Part shown: positions 19,852 to 29,032 of the stretch, piece by piece
How the letters are laid out: every line of letters begins with the position of its first letter
Numbering within the stretch: the stretch's first letter is position 1
NCBI GenBank assembly: GCA_900074745.1
Contig: LT598463.1
Coordinates: 255,926-319,925 of the forward strand
From: Lachancea mirantina
Lineage: Eukaryota > Ascomycota > Saccharomycetes > Saccharomycetales > Saccharomycetaceae
Direction: 5' to 3'
Length of the DNA: 64,000 nucleotides
Translations under genes and position numbers: made by a program
The notes under the pieces: generated by a model
Seen by the model: only the letters and a program-made list of their open reading frames with translations
Database searches by the model: none
What the model was told of the DNA's origin: nothing

Positions 19852-22296
19852 CTAACCAATCTTGACGAATTGGCCATCGTAAGCTTGACCAATCCAATTA
19901 AGAAGCTTATCAAAGACAATGATGTTGGCATTGTGATATCTGATGCTGTGGTCAGAGTCTGGGAAGACGTGGAAGTCGTAGTTTTCGACCCCGGCCAGGT
20001 CTAGCAGATCCAGGAATTTTAATGAGTTTTGGAAGTGGACATTGTCGTCTCCCGTGCCATGCATGAGTAAAAATCTCTGAGCCTGGCCCAATGCAGTCGC
20101 GTTACTCACTTTGGCCTTTCGGTAACCCTCTGGATTTTCTTGTGGGGTATGCATGTACCTTTCAGTGTATACTGAGTCGTAGAAACGCCAATCTGTCACT
20201 GGGGCCACGGACATACCGTATTTGAAATGTTTGCCCGCATCCTTTTCAAGTGTTTTGAGAGTTAGATATCCGCCGTAAGACCAGCCGAAAAGCGAGATCT
20301 TGTCTTGGTTAACGTAGGGCTTGTTGCCGTAAATCTTGGCAGCCTCGATTTGGTCTTGCGCCTCCAAGTCACCGAGATTGTCCCGAACATAAGATCTGAA
20401 ATCCTTACCACGAAATCCTGTACCGCGACCATCGACAACCACTACGATAGCATCTAGCTGCGAGCTCACCACCTCGTTGAACCCGACGGAAAATATTTGA
20501 AGAACCTGTTGTGAATTGGGGCCGCCGTATGCGAAGAAAAATACGGGATAATGATCACGACGCGATGGATCAAAATCGTTGGGCAAAATCTCATAATAGT
20601 TAGCTGTCACAGACTTCCCGTTTTGGTCGTGACCGAGTTCCAACGTACCAAAAGTTTTCTTGGGTACATCATACAAGTTCAGGACTCTATGGAGAGCGGC
20701 GTTATCCTCCAAGTAATAAAGCGTTTTACCAACGATATTACCATGGATCGTGGAATCTTTTTTATGAGTTCTTAAAGTCACAATTTTTTGATAAGGAATG
20801 TCGGGACCCAGATAGTTCAACAGAGCAAGACCGCTGCCGGAAGAAAACGACACTGAAAATGTACCCGGTTTGGAAGTGTCTGTGATTGCCTCTATCTTTT
20901 CGGGTTTTAAAATATTCACTCGATAAAGATGCCTTTCTGTTGAAGACTTTTTTGTAGCGATGAAATAAACGTTGTTTGTTTCGAGATCAACAGCAGTTGG
21001 CCCATCCACAACTTCCCATTCACCTCGCGTCAGGATGACGGGTTCATCCGTTTCAGGCGGAGAAAAGTATGCTAGGTGATTGAAGCCATCCACAGGCATC
21101 AGATCGATGTAGCCTTCGTCTTTTCTCCCCTTCTTGATATCTTTCGGAAGATAGGTTGTGCGATGAGTAATCTCCCACCATCCTTCTCCCGAAGGGCATA
21201 CACGTGGAGTCGTGACGACGCCGCCTTTTCCGGCGTCAACCAGTAGAATTGAAAGTGTATCGGAAGTTCTATCAGTGACTTTAACAAGTAACTGTTCGCC
21301 ACCGAGCCATGTCATCTCCGTCACTAGTGTGCTACTGTTCCCAGCAAAGACTGAGCTCAAATGTTGGGTTTCAAGATGGAAAAGTTGAATTTCCGCGGAT
21401 GGGTTTGGCGTGCCGCTCTTTGGATACTTGATTTTGCGTATCTCGGGGTAGATGTCATCATCGTGCTGGACATAGTATGCGATTGGGAACTCGTGAACCT
21501 CAGTCTCGTTGATTTTCAGGAATGACAAATATTCGCCACTTGTGGACCACCATAGGGCTTGGTTACCTTCGAAAACCTCTTCTTCGTAGACCCAATCCGG
21601 GATGCCGTTGAAAACTTGGCTACTTCCGTCGTGCGTCACCTGCGCAATTGTCTTCCCCGCTTTTGAAGAATACACGTAGACGTTGTTCTCGAAGACATAC
21701 GCGACGTCGTTTGAGTTGGGAGACCAGAGCGCCAGAGAAATGTTGTTGCCTACAAAATTGATGCTATGGTCCTTAGTGTCGAAAACGTAGTATGACCCAA
21801 ATGTAGAGTGTCTCCAATTCTTGACTGTGTCAGTCTTGAGCAAAATGTGCTCCTGGTCAGGGGATGCAATGATAGATTCCGCTGTAAGATTTTGGCCGGC
21901 ATAAACGAAATCGCTTTTCTCCAGTAATACTCTCGAGTAATCTTTATCGAACACGGATCTGACCACATACGTTCCATTGACCTCGGTCAAAAAAAACCCC
22001 TGATCGTCTTCCGTAGCGTCATCACTGTAAAGCCATCTAAGAGACCGGGTGACAGGTGAAAAAGTGTCGTTTCGTAAATTCGCGAACGAAACTTTTAATT
22101 GTCCATTTTTCGTGCGTTTTGGGATATGTCTCAATCCATTCTTATGATCCGAATGATGTTCTAGCGGTAAACTGCTGATTAGCAAAGCTGATCCCCAAAC
22201 TAAAAGCACCAAGATGACCCCCAGTTTGATCCAGGCTTCTAGTGAACCCCTTTTCTTGCGGTTTGGCTCATCTAACTCTTGATAGCCATCTTCCAT
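19852..22296 (-). CDS. DAP2: Vacuolar dipeptidyl aminopeptidase (DPP-IV family)
   Basis: A type II membrane serine peptidase that removes X-Ala or X-Pro dipeptides in the vacuole. 814 residues (S. cerevisiae Dap2, 818). A short basic cytosolic tail (PNRKKRG) precedes one membrane segment at about 24-44 (LGVILVLLVWGSALLISS). The luminal part has the beta-propeller and an S9 hydrolase domain with nucleophile GWSYGG (Ser near 673), the Asp element HGTGDDNVH and the His element PDSDHSIR. The paralogue Ste13 is the alternative, but the place between RPN1 and YHI9 equals YHR028C and favours Dap2. Confidence 0.95.
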   Translation of the reverse strand: MEDGYQELDEPNRKKRGSLEAWIKLGVILVLLVWGSALLISSLPLEHHSDHKNGLRHIPKRTKNGQLKVSFANLRNDTFSPVTRSLRWLYSDDATEDDQGFFLTEVNGTYVVRSVFDKDYSRVLLEKSDFVYAGQNLTAESIIASPDQEHILLKTDTVKNWRHSTFGSYYVFDTKDHSINFVGNNISLALWSPNSNDVAYVFENNVYVYSSKAGKTIAQVTHDGSSQVFNGIPDWVYEEEVFEGNQALWWSTSGEYLSFLKINETEVHEFPIAYYVQHDDDIYPEIRKIKYPKSGTPNPSAEIQLFHLETQHLSSVFAGNSSTLVTEMTWLGGEQLLVKVTDRTSDTLSILLVDAGKGGVVTTPRVCPSGEGWWEITHRTTYLPKDIKKGRKDEGYIDLMPVDGFNHLAYFSPPETDEPVILTRGEWEVVDGPTAVDLETNNVYFIATKKSSTERHLYRVNILKPEKIEAITDTSKPGTFSVSFSSGSGLALLNYLGPDIPYQKIVTLRTHKKDSTIHGNIVGKTLYYLEDNAALHRVLNLYDVPKKTFGTLELGHDQNGKSVTANYYEILPNDFDPSRRDHYPVFFFAYGGPNSQQVLQIFSVGFNEVVSSQLDAIVVVVDGRGTGFRGKDFRSYVRDNLGDLEAQDQIEAAKIYGNKPYVNQDKISLFGWSYGGYLTLKTLEKDAGKHFKYGMSVAPVTDWRFYDSVYTERYMHTPQENPEGYRKAKVSNATALGQAQRFLLMHGTGDDNVHFQNSLKFLDLLDLAGVENYDFHVFPDSDHSIRYHNANIIVFDKLLNWIGQAYDGQFVKIG

Positions 22297-22481
22297 TTTT
22301 CACTGGGATTCCAAAGCCCGGAAGAATTTTGGACACACAGTTTTGAGTGGCTAATTCTTATGCACTGACAGTCCAAATGTCACAGCTACCTTAATTCTTA
22401 GTCTGGTGGTTGGTTATATAAGTCTAAGTTTACGCTTTCCTTGATGTCCACTCCGTCCATCTAGAAATAAATGAAGTCTGA

Positions 22482-22511
22482 CACGTGATTTTCGTTGTAT
22501 AATGTCACGTG
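22482..22511. promoter_or_regulatory. Pair of CACGTG boxes upstream of DAP2
   Basis: CACGTGATTT occurs twice (CACGTG at 22482-22487 and 22506-22511), 24 bases apart and in the same direction, about 190-215 bases upstream of DAP2 and just beyond the YHI9 stop. This is the core bound by Cbf1 and Pho4-type bHLH factors. Which factor acts cannot be told from sequence alone. Confidence 0.55.
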
Positions 22512-22519
22512 ATTTCACT

Positions 22520-23392
22520 TTAAAACTTTATAGTACCGTCTACAACGGTCACGGCTCGTCCACCAACCTTATAGTTAATGCCCGAATCCACATGTTCTAT
22601 GATGGCATTTATTTGGCCCTTTCTTCCAAGTCTACCGCCTTGGTAGATTTTGAAACTGTAAGTAGCTTGAAAATTGTGAACAGATTGTAGACATCTGGCA
22701 AGAGCGAGGGCACCGCTGCCGCATACGGGGTCCTCAGACACACCCTCAGCAGGAGCAAATGCTCGCATTTCGTAGGCGTCTTCACCTTGTTTTTTGCCGG
22801 CTACAATGAGGCCGGTAGCGTTGAATTTAGTATTGTACTCTTTCATCTTCTGGAAATCTGGTTCCAAGTTGTAACAGATCTCAGCATCCTTGACCAGGCA
22901 TACAATCCATTTGGGTCCTACTTGCAGGAGTTTTGCTGGCTCCAGAAATTTTGTGTTTAAAACTTCTTCATAGGCATCGACTTCAGCATGTGAAATTTCC
23001 TCAATGTCAGCTTTAGCGGCTTTGAATAGTAACGTTTCGCCCGTGCGAGTAATCTCGACGACTCCCAAGCCACATTCTTGATAAGTTAAAGAATTACCGG
23101 TTTTGCCTGTAAATTCATGGAACGCCCAACACGATCCAACGGTAGGATGGCCGGCAAAGGGTAATTCCGAAGCAGGTGTGAAAATTCTCAGCTTGTAGTC
23201 GCAGTTCAGTTTCGTGGGCTTCAGTAAGAAAGTCGTTTCCGAAAGATTTGTCCAGTTCGCAATGCTTTGCAGATATTCGGTCGAATATTCAGATTCATCT
23301 TTATCCATCAAGTTTACGACGGCGACGGGGTTGCCCTTATAGGGTGCTGCAGTGAACACGTCGACTTGTTTGAAAGGAACACAAGTATACAT
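22520..23392 (-). CDS. YHI9: PhzF-fold isomerase-like protein
   Basis: 290 residues, PhzF/diaminopimelate-epimerase-fold family (S. cerevisiae Yhi9, 294). Family marks: the N-terminal VDVFTAAPYKGNPVAVV, the active-site region SETTFLLKP (with the Glu used as acid/base in PhzF), ELPFAGHPTVGSCWAF, and the C-terminal DPVCGSGALALARCL. Its substrate in yeast is unknown; S. cerevisiae Yhi9 has been linked to the unfolded-protein response. Position between DAP2 and SLT2 equals YHR029C. Confidence 0.93.
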   Translation of the reverse strand: MYTCVPFKQVDVFTAAPYKGNPVAVVNLMDKDESEYSTEYLQSIANWTNLSETTFLLKPTKLNCDYKLRIFTPASELPFAGHPTVGSCWAFHEFTGKTGNSLTYQECGLGVVEITRTGETLLFKAAKADIEEISHAEVDAYEEVLNTKFLEPAKLLQVGPKWIVCLVKDAEICYNLEPDFQKMKEYNTKFNATGLIVAGKKQGEDAYEMRAFAPAEGVSEDPVCGSGALALARCLQSVHNFQATYSFKIYQGGRLGRKGQINAIIEHVDSGINYKVGGRAVTVVDGTIKF

Positions 23393-23988
23393 TTTGGTAA
23401 TCAGTGAGAGTTGTTGGCGCTCAAACTGTCACCTCCGTATGACAAGGCCATGTTTATAAATACACCTTTTTTATGACTCTTCAAATGCGGTCATCGGTAA
23501 TCGAAACTTTTGACTTGAAAGTTTTCCCAATTGCAACCAATAATTTTATGATCATCAAAGGGGACAACTGCTTAAAATTAAGAACTATGTATTCTTTCTT
23601 CGAAAAGCTGATATCAACTCAAAAACGGGCATGTGCCACTATGTTTGAAAAGTAAAAGATGTAATGAATCTCCAAACCACATCAAGTTTCGCCCACCAGT
23701 GGCAATCGAAGGCAACATGAAAATCTCATGGCTTTTGCTACGGTTACTTTGGGCTGGTTTCGTGGCGTTGCTAGTTGTTGCTGGTTCGACTAAAGTGTCC
23801 TGAAAAGCCCCACCAGTGGGCCTTGGACATGCTCAGCAAGTTCGTTGTCGCGTGTGATGAAAATCAAAACCAGTAGATGATATTTTGGCATTATAGCTAG
23901 AGCCCGCGAAGGACGTAGGCCGGCAGTTGCCCTCGATACCTCTTGATCTTATTCATGAAAAGATGTTGAGCGACAAGAATTGCAAAGC
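23393..23988. promoter_or_regulatory. YHI9 promoter / SLT2 3' region
   Basis: About 600 bases. One 60-codon frame (23473-23655) shows no family signature and is taken as chance. The half nearer YHI9 is AT-rich with a TATA-like stretch. No other structure seen. Confidence 0.45.
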
Positions 23989-25473
23989 TTAAAGGTACTT
24001 TCTGTCTAAGCCAAATTCTAATTCCCTTTCCAAGTCAAGAAAATTCGCCAGTTCGCCGTCCGTGTCGAAAGAAGCGGTTTTCTCAAGACAATTGGCCGCG
24101 TCTAGTGGAGACGCGAGCAAGTTTTCGTGAGGTCGTGGTGGGAAATCGGTGTCATGCTCGGGCAAGTTGTCGGAATGGATACCAATGAATTGATCTTGCA
24201 GCTCAGAAGGCACTGAAGACTGCTGAGCTAGCAACATATGCTGTTTAAAGTCACTATCGTCGAGGGAGGAACCGTCATTGACAAGTTTACCGGCTCCTAA
24301 TCCATGTTGCAGTTCTTGTTCTTGTTGTAATTGGTGTTTAGCCTCGGTTTCTTGCTGCTGTAATTCGGCTTCTTCGATGAGCGGCTGTCTTACGAAACTT
24401 CTAAATTCTTCCACCTCTTGAATTACCATCTCTTTAAGCTCGTCGGCTTCACTGACCGCTTCAAACCCGAAATCGAATTTCTCGGTACAGACAGGCTCAT
24501 CTGCGGCATCGTGCCATATCGATAGATACGGATGCTTCAATGCTTCATCGACCGTAATTCGGTCTTGTGGGTCAAATGTCAGCATTTTTTCTAGTAAGTC
24601 TAGCGCTTGCGGATTCGCATCTGGGTATAATCTGCTGAAAGGTACTTTGGGAATGTAACCCAGTTGATGAATATAGTCTTGAACATTTTTGGAGCCAATT
24701 CGCTTAAGAGTCGCTTCCGGTGGTGTACCTAGAATTTGCAAAATACGATTCAATTGATCCACGTAATCTTTTCCCTTGAAAATCGGTTTCCCGCCTAAAA
24801 ATTCGGCCAAAATGCAACCACATGACCACACATCAATTGCCTTAGTATACCCTTGGTAACTTAGCATAATTTCAGGAGCTCTGTACCATCTGGTCGCAAC
24901 ATACTCAGTCAAAAATTGGTTATTTTCATCCGGGTTTTCCGAATAACCTCTTGCCAAGCCAAAATCACATACTTTGAGCTGACAGTCCGCGTTCACAAGC
25001 AAATTGCCCGGTTTCAAGTCTCGGTGCAACACGTCTGCAGAATGGATGTATTTCAAAGCACAAAGCGTTTGATATATGAAACTTTGATAATGTGCGTCTG
25101 TCAAAGGCTGGCCCGATTTGATGATCTGATGCATATCACACTCCATGAGTTCTTCGTAAAGATACAATCCATTGAACGACCCATCAGGTGTGAAAACAAT
25201 GTCCATATCATACAGGCATGTTATGTTTTTGTGACCTCTAAAATGTCTCAACAATTTCAATTCCCTTAGTGATCTTTTGCACAGCAACGTTTTCGAAAAA
25301 ACGTTGGTCACTTTCTTAATCGCTACGGTCGTCTCCTCGGTGGCTTCTGTGAATCTCGCAGAACACACGATCCCATATGCACCATGTCCAATCTCTTTGA
25401 TCAATTGGAATCTTCTATCGACAGTGAAGTCTTGGTTGAAAACCCTAAAAGTATGACGTTCTGGTTCATCCAT
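23989..25473 (-). CDS. SLT2: Cell-wall-integrity MAP kinase
   Basis: The MAP kinase (Mpk1) ending the Pkc1-Bck1-Mkk1/2 cascade that answers cell-wall stress. 494 residues from MDEPERHTF (S. cerevisiae 484); the ATG ten codons upstream is in frame but unlike the family. Seen: glycine loop [11 protein letters not shown] lysine at about 53, catalytic HRDLKPGN with Asp152, DFGLARG, and the activation lip TEY at 189-191, dually phosphorylated by Mkk1/2. The C-terminal tail is Gln-rich (about 380-400), less so than in S. cerevisiae, and ends in the conserved [16 protein letters not shown] perfect Rlm1 site lies about 490 bases upstream. Confidence 0.97.
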   Translation of the reverse strand: MDEPERHTFRVFNQDFTVDRRFQLIKEIGHGAYGIVCSARFTEATEETTVAIKKVTNVFSKTLLCKRSLRELKLLRHFRGHKNITCLYDMDIVFTPDGSFNGLYLYEELMECDMHQIIKSGQPLTDAHYQSFIYQTLCALKYIHSADVLHRDLKPGNLLVNADCQLKVCDFGLARGYSENPDENNQFLTEYVATRWYRAPEIMLSYQGYTKAIDVWSCGCILAEFLGGKPIFKGKDYVDQLNRILQILGTPPEATLKRIGSKNVQDYIHQLGYIPKVPFSRLYPDANPQALDLLEKMLTFDPQDRITVDEALKHPYLSIWHDAADEPVCTEKFDFGFEAVSEADELKEMVIQEVEEFRSFVRQPLIEEAELQQQETEAKHQLQQEQELQHGLGAGKLVNDGSSLDDSDFKQHMLLAQQSSVPSELQDQFIGIHSDNLPEHDTDFPPRPHENLLASPLDAANCLEKTASFDTDGELANFLDLERELEFGLDRKYL

Positions 25474-26044
25474 TATGATCCTTCTACTGGCCCACCCCAC
25501 CAACAGTTGAAGACTATTATCACCAAACAGCTTGGCTTCTTATAAACTAATTTTAGCCCTTCGATCCGTGTTCAAGCTAGAAAAAATTTTTTATGAGCCT
25601 GGGGTCGTGATTCTTGGAGGCTTGAACCAATGACTAAGGCTTGAGTTCTTGAGGAATATAGGGAGAATATAGTAAAGAACAAGTCAATTCTTTGTAGCTT
25701 TGTTTGTAGAATTGCATTAATTGGTTTGGTCAAACTTGGCGGCTTGATTTCATTTATACCAATTTCCGAAATTAAAATTGAACGTAAGCCAAGCATGTTA
25801 TCTTGCCTGCTATTTTTTAGGAGTAGTACCTGGCGTTAAAATTTAGCCTGTTGGTGGCCTGCCAATGCACGTCGACGCATGCCATTGAGGTTGCTCTACG
25901 CCGTTTTTTGAGTATCGCCGGTGCAAATGTGTGTATGTATCGTTGTCATGCCTTTTTCGCTAAAAATAGTTTTCCTGGGATGCACAATGCCCGTTGAACG
26001 GTGAGATTGGGAGCTTTGAACCGAAAACTCGGTGCAGCGTTGTT
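25474..26044. promoter_or_regulatory. SLT2 promoter region
   Basis: About 570 bases between the SLT2 start and the RRM3 stop. It contains the Rlm1-type sites listed separately. A 74-codon minus-strand frame here (25572-25796) has no family signature. Confidence 0.6.
25960..25969. promoter_or_regulatory. Rlm1 (MEF2-like) site CTAAAAATAG upstream of SLT2
   Basis: A perfect match to CTAWWWWTAG, the site of Rlm1, the MADS-box factor that Slt2 phosphorylates. It lies about 490 bases upstream of the SLT2 start and 76 beyond the RRM3 stop. A near match with one extra T (CTATTTTTTAG) is at 25810-25820, closer to SLT2. Together they suggest positive feedback on the kinase. Confidence 0.65.
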
Positions 26045-28135
26045 CTATTGTTCTATTTTTTCCAACGTCTTGTAGAATTCTTTGACTTTCTCGTTAGCCT
26101 TTATGGCGCGCGGGTTGAAGTTCACGATTTGCAATCTTTGCTTTGAGACAGCTCTCGAAAGTGCGACGTAGACTTGACCTTCCTCGAAAATTTTGGCAAG
26201 ATCGACTTTCAGACGATCGACAGTTTGCCCCTGGGCCTTGTGAATGGATAACGCCCAACAGAGGATCAAGGGCAACTGCGTTCTGCTGACACTAGAATTC
26301 TGACCCGGTACGTCAATGGTAAAATCGGTCGGCAGTATGAGTTCGTAGCGGAACCCGTTGAAAGGGGTTGAGAACCTGACCATTGGAAATGCCATTTTTG
26401 GCTCTTCGCGTTCTGCTACTCGCAAAAGTAAATTTAGGTATTCCTGCCGCTGAGATGGTCGTGCATTGATTTCGGCCCTCAATTCGTCCGTATAAACTGC
26501 GGCAGAGAGTCCAATGCACCGACATACAAGCCTCATATCGAAAACCAGATCCGGATCGCCGATTCGTGTCGCGGGGTACAGTTCCAGTGACTTATGGTGC
26601 AAGAGTTCGGTAGTGAAATAAAGTACTTTACCTACCGACCCATTTACCAAACTTTCGTCTACATTTTTGATCATCATGACTTGCGCTTCTTCCTTTAAGA
26701 CTACCCGTTTTTCTGCCATCAGAGCTTCCAAATTCTTGAGCAATTGTGGGTTGTCACTTGTAGCCTGATCACTAGCTTCAAATACTTTTGACTCACCTGG
26801 AAGCCTTTCCAACATTCTCCGGTTCGACATTTCGACTTCTCTTCTTGTCGGATAAAGCTCTGTTGGCATGATACCGTCCTCGTACTCTACTTCTCGCTCA
26901 TATTGTCTGACTGCCCTTGCTATTTCAGGGGTCACGGTTCCAAATCTAATGTTGTTTAAAAGATCGACCAGCTCTTGATCTTTCTGTCGAAACACATTGG
27001 TTAGACAAATCGTCTTTTCAAATGCTGCTTTCCACACTTTGCTTTCGAAACAAAATGGCGGTTTAGACGCGGAAGGGCCTCTTTCTCCTACTGGCGGGAG
27101 TTGGAAAAAGTCTCCTGTGAAGACTAATTGAATGCCGCCGAAAGGTCTATGCGGCACTTTGCGGACATGGCGAGCGACAAAATCCATTTTGTCAAGAAAA
27201 GTACCGTCAATCATCGACACTTCGTCTACAATTAGGACAGCAGTCCTCTTCCATCTTTCACTGTTCGTCTTGTTGCGTTGTACCTGTGCCGCCAGCTTCT
27301 GAACCGACCCGACGCCGATTCCGATCCCAGAAAATCGATTGATGGTGATACCACCTATGCTGACGGCAGCAAGTCCCGTGGAGGCGGTCACAGCCACACC
27401 GGCATCTCCGTAGCGAGACTTCAGTTGTCGTATAAGCTCCCTAAGGACGACCGATTTCCCAGTTCCTGCGGACCCGGTGTAAAAAACGTTTTGTCGCTTC
27501 CACACGATCATATCTATGACGGCTTTTTGTTCAGATGTTAATTCAAAACCTTTTGAGTCAGATGCGAGGGCTTTGGAGCCCGATGGCGGATTACCTGCTG
27601 TACGTATGGGCCGCACTCTCTTGGTCAGAGAAAACGAAAATTGCGAAACGGCAGGTCGCTTGGCAGATCTAGGCGCTGGCGTAGAGGTCAAAATGGAACC
27701 TGAGCCGAAATCTTGCTCCAAGTCCTCGGTTCTAACTTCATTAAAGCTGCTTGTTACATTGCTAGGCTGGTGTGACACCGGTTTTTCGTCTAGCGACGAA
27801 CTGCTTCTGGATAGACTTTTGAAGTTTTTCAAAGGCGTTCCTTGCATAAGTCTCTGGATTTCAGAGTGTGGGTCTTCTTCATCAAAGGATCCCTGCGCCT
27901 TAAAGATAGGTTTTGACCGACCAAGTCGGCCTCTTCGGATCTCTTTCGGATACGGTGAGCGAGGTTCTTGTTCTGTGGTCCGGACGACCCTCGTGTCTTT
28001 CTTGAAAAACGACATCAGGGTCTTTTGACGCATTGCTGGTTTCGAATCCTTGGTCTGAGCAGAAGGAGAGGCTTCAAAGCTCTTGCTCAGTTCGACCTGG
28101 CTCGCGGTCTCTTTCTTCGAGTATCGCGAGAACAT
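26045..28135 (-). CDS. RRM3: Pif1-family 5'-3' DNA helicase Rrm3
   Basis: A replication-fork helicase that helps forks pass protein barriers at rDNA, tRNA genes and telomeres. 696 residues from MFSRYSKKE (S. cerevisiae 723, starting MFRS). A PIP box for PCNA, QKTLMSFF, is at residues 37-44, matching Rrm3 rather than Pif1. Helicase motifs: Walker A GSAGTGKS, Walker B LIVDEVSMIDG, GDFFQLPPVGE, and late motifs LCWALSIHKAQGQTVDRL and GQVYVALSRA. The frame stays open upstream to an ATG at 28228, adding 31 residues (MLWSLWRHKSCYRDPG...) that could form an alternative N terminus. Between SLT2 and ERC1 as YHR031C. Confidence 0.95.
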   Translation of the reverse strand: MFSRYSKKETASQVELSKSFEASPSAQTKDSKPAMRQKTLMSFFKKDTRVVRTTEQEPRSPYPKEIRRGRLGRSKPIFKAQGSFDEEDPHSEIQRLMQGTPLKNFKSLSRSSSSLDEKPVSHQPSNVTSSFNEVRTEDLEQDFGSGSILTSTPAPRSAKRPAVSQFSFSLTKRVRPIRTAGNPPSGSKALASDSKGFELTSEQKAVIDMIVWKRQNVFYTGSAGTGKSVVLRELIRQLKSRYGDAGVAVTASTGLAAVSIGGITINRFSGIGIGVGSVQKLAAQVQRNKTNSERWKRTAVLIVDEVSMIDGTFLDKMDFVARHVRKVPHRPFGGIQLVFTGDFFQLPPVGERGPSASKPPFCFESKVWKAAFEKTICLTNVFRQKDQELVDLLNNIRFGTVTPEIARAVRQYEREVEYEDGIMPTELYPTRREVEMSNRRMLERLPGESKVFEASDQATSDNPQLLKNLEALMAEKRVVLKEEAQVMMIKNVDESLVNGSVGKVLYFTTELLHHKSLELYPATRIGDPDLVFDMRLVCRCIGLSAAVYTDELRAEINARPSQRQEYLNLLLRVAEREEPKMAFPMVRFSTPFNGFRYELILPTDFTIDVPGQNSSVSRTQLPLILCWALSIHKAQGQTVDRLKVDLAKIFEEGQVYVALSRAVSKQRLQIVNFNPRAIKANEKVKEFYKTLEKIEQ

Positions 28136-29032
28136 GGCTATTTGTCCACTAAAGTTCGCAAAATTCGGCCTTTCTGTCTGTCCCGGATCCCTATAGCAGG
28201 ATTTGTGCCTCCACAGCGACCACAGCACTCTTCTTCGAGACGGCGGCTTCGGTGGTTAGGTCACATCGATGTTCGCGTTTGTTTCCATTTGGACAGCTTA
28301 TAGCGGAAAACGCGTAAACCTGGATCACGTTTCTCGACTCGGAGTCGAAAGCGACTCCGAGTCGATGTTTCCAACTCAGGGTCGAGGTTTTCGACTCAGG
28401 GTTGGAGAATTTTAATGTCATTTATTACGATTAGTATCCAGTCACCAAACGAATGATACCCATACCTTGCTTCGAAAACTGAATGGGTCAACTCAGAGAG
28501 CCGAGAGGCAATTCTACAAGCATATCTCTTCCCTCCCGTAGGAAATATCTTAGCAAGCGTATAATTGCGAGGTAATGATCGCTTCCTCTTTTCTCGTGCT
28601 CTTTATCCAAGCCTAACGTGTATCTCTGTAAAGTCCTTCTCACATGTTCCGATGTTTCTTCCTATCCAACGTTTTCATTTGTTTACTATCTAAGAAGGTT
28701 GTCAAACGTCAGCGACGCAATTAGGCATCGCGCTAAGGCTTCCAGAATTCTGCATCGAAGCTCTTGCACGAAAAAGGAATTTCGTTCGTGCCTGCACGGA
28801 ATTTCGGTTCTGCTTATGTCATATGAAAAATTTTGTAGAAAACGAAGCCTTTAGTGCCCGCGATGAGCTCAAGAATACAAGAGTTAAATATAGTGGAAAA
28901 GCTATCAGAAGGTGATTAGAGTGTTCAAGACGGGTCTCAGCGGTTGGATATACTTGATAAGAGTTTTACGCATCTTATTTCCTCATTAAGCCCTTTTTCG
29001 CGCTTTTTTCAACCCATATACACACACCACGA
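28136..29032. promoter_or_regulatory. RRM3/ERC1 divergent promoter region
   Basis: About 900 bases between two divergent genes. It holds a strong inverted repeat and a pair of ACTCAGGGT direct repeats (listed separately). A 78-codon plus-strand frame (28618-28854) has no family signature. Confidence 0.5.
28334..28365. repeat. Perfect 14-bp inverted repeat (hairpin)
   Basis: TCGACTCGGAGTCG (28334-28347) and its exact reverse complement CGACTCCGAGTCGA (28352-28365) flank a 4-base loop AAAG. Each arm is itself nearly palindromic (CGACTC/GAGTCG), so the whole is a cluster of GACTC cores. It lies about 200 bases upstream of RRM3 and 670 upstream of ERC1. Direct repeats ACTCAGGGT follow at 28374-28382 and 28394-28402. 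Confidence 0.85.
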
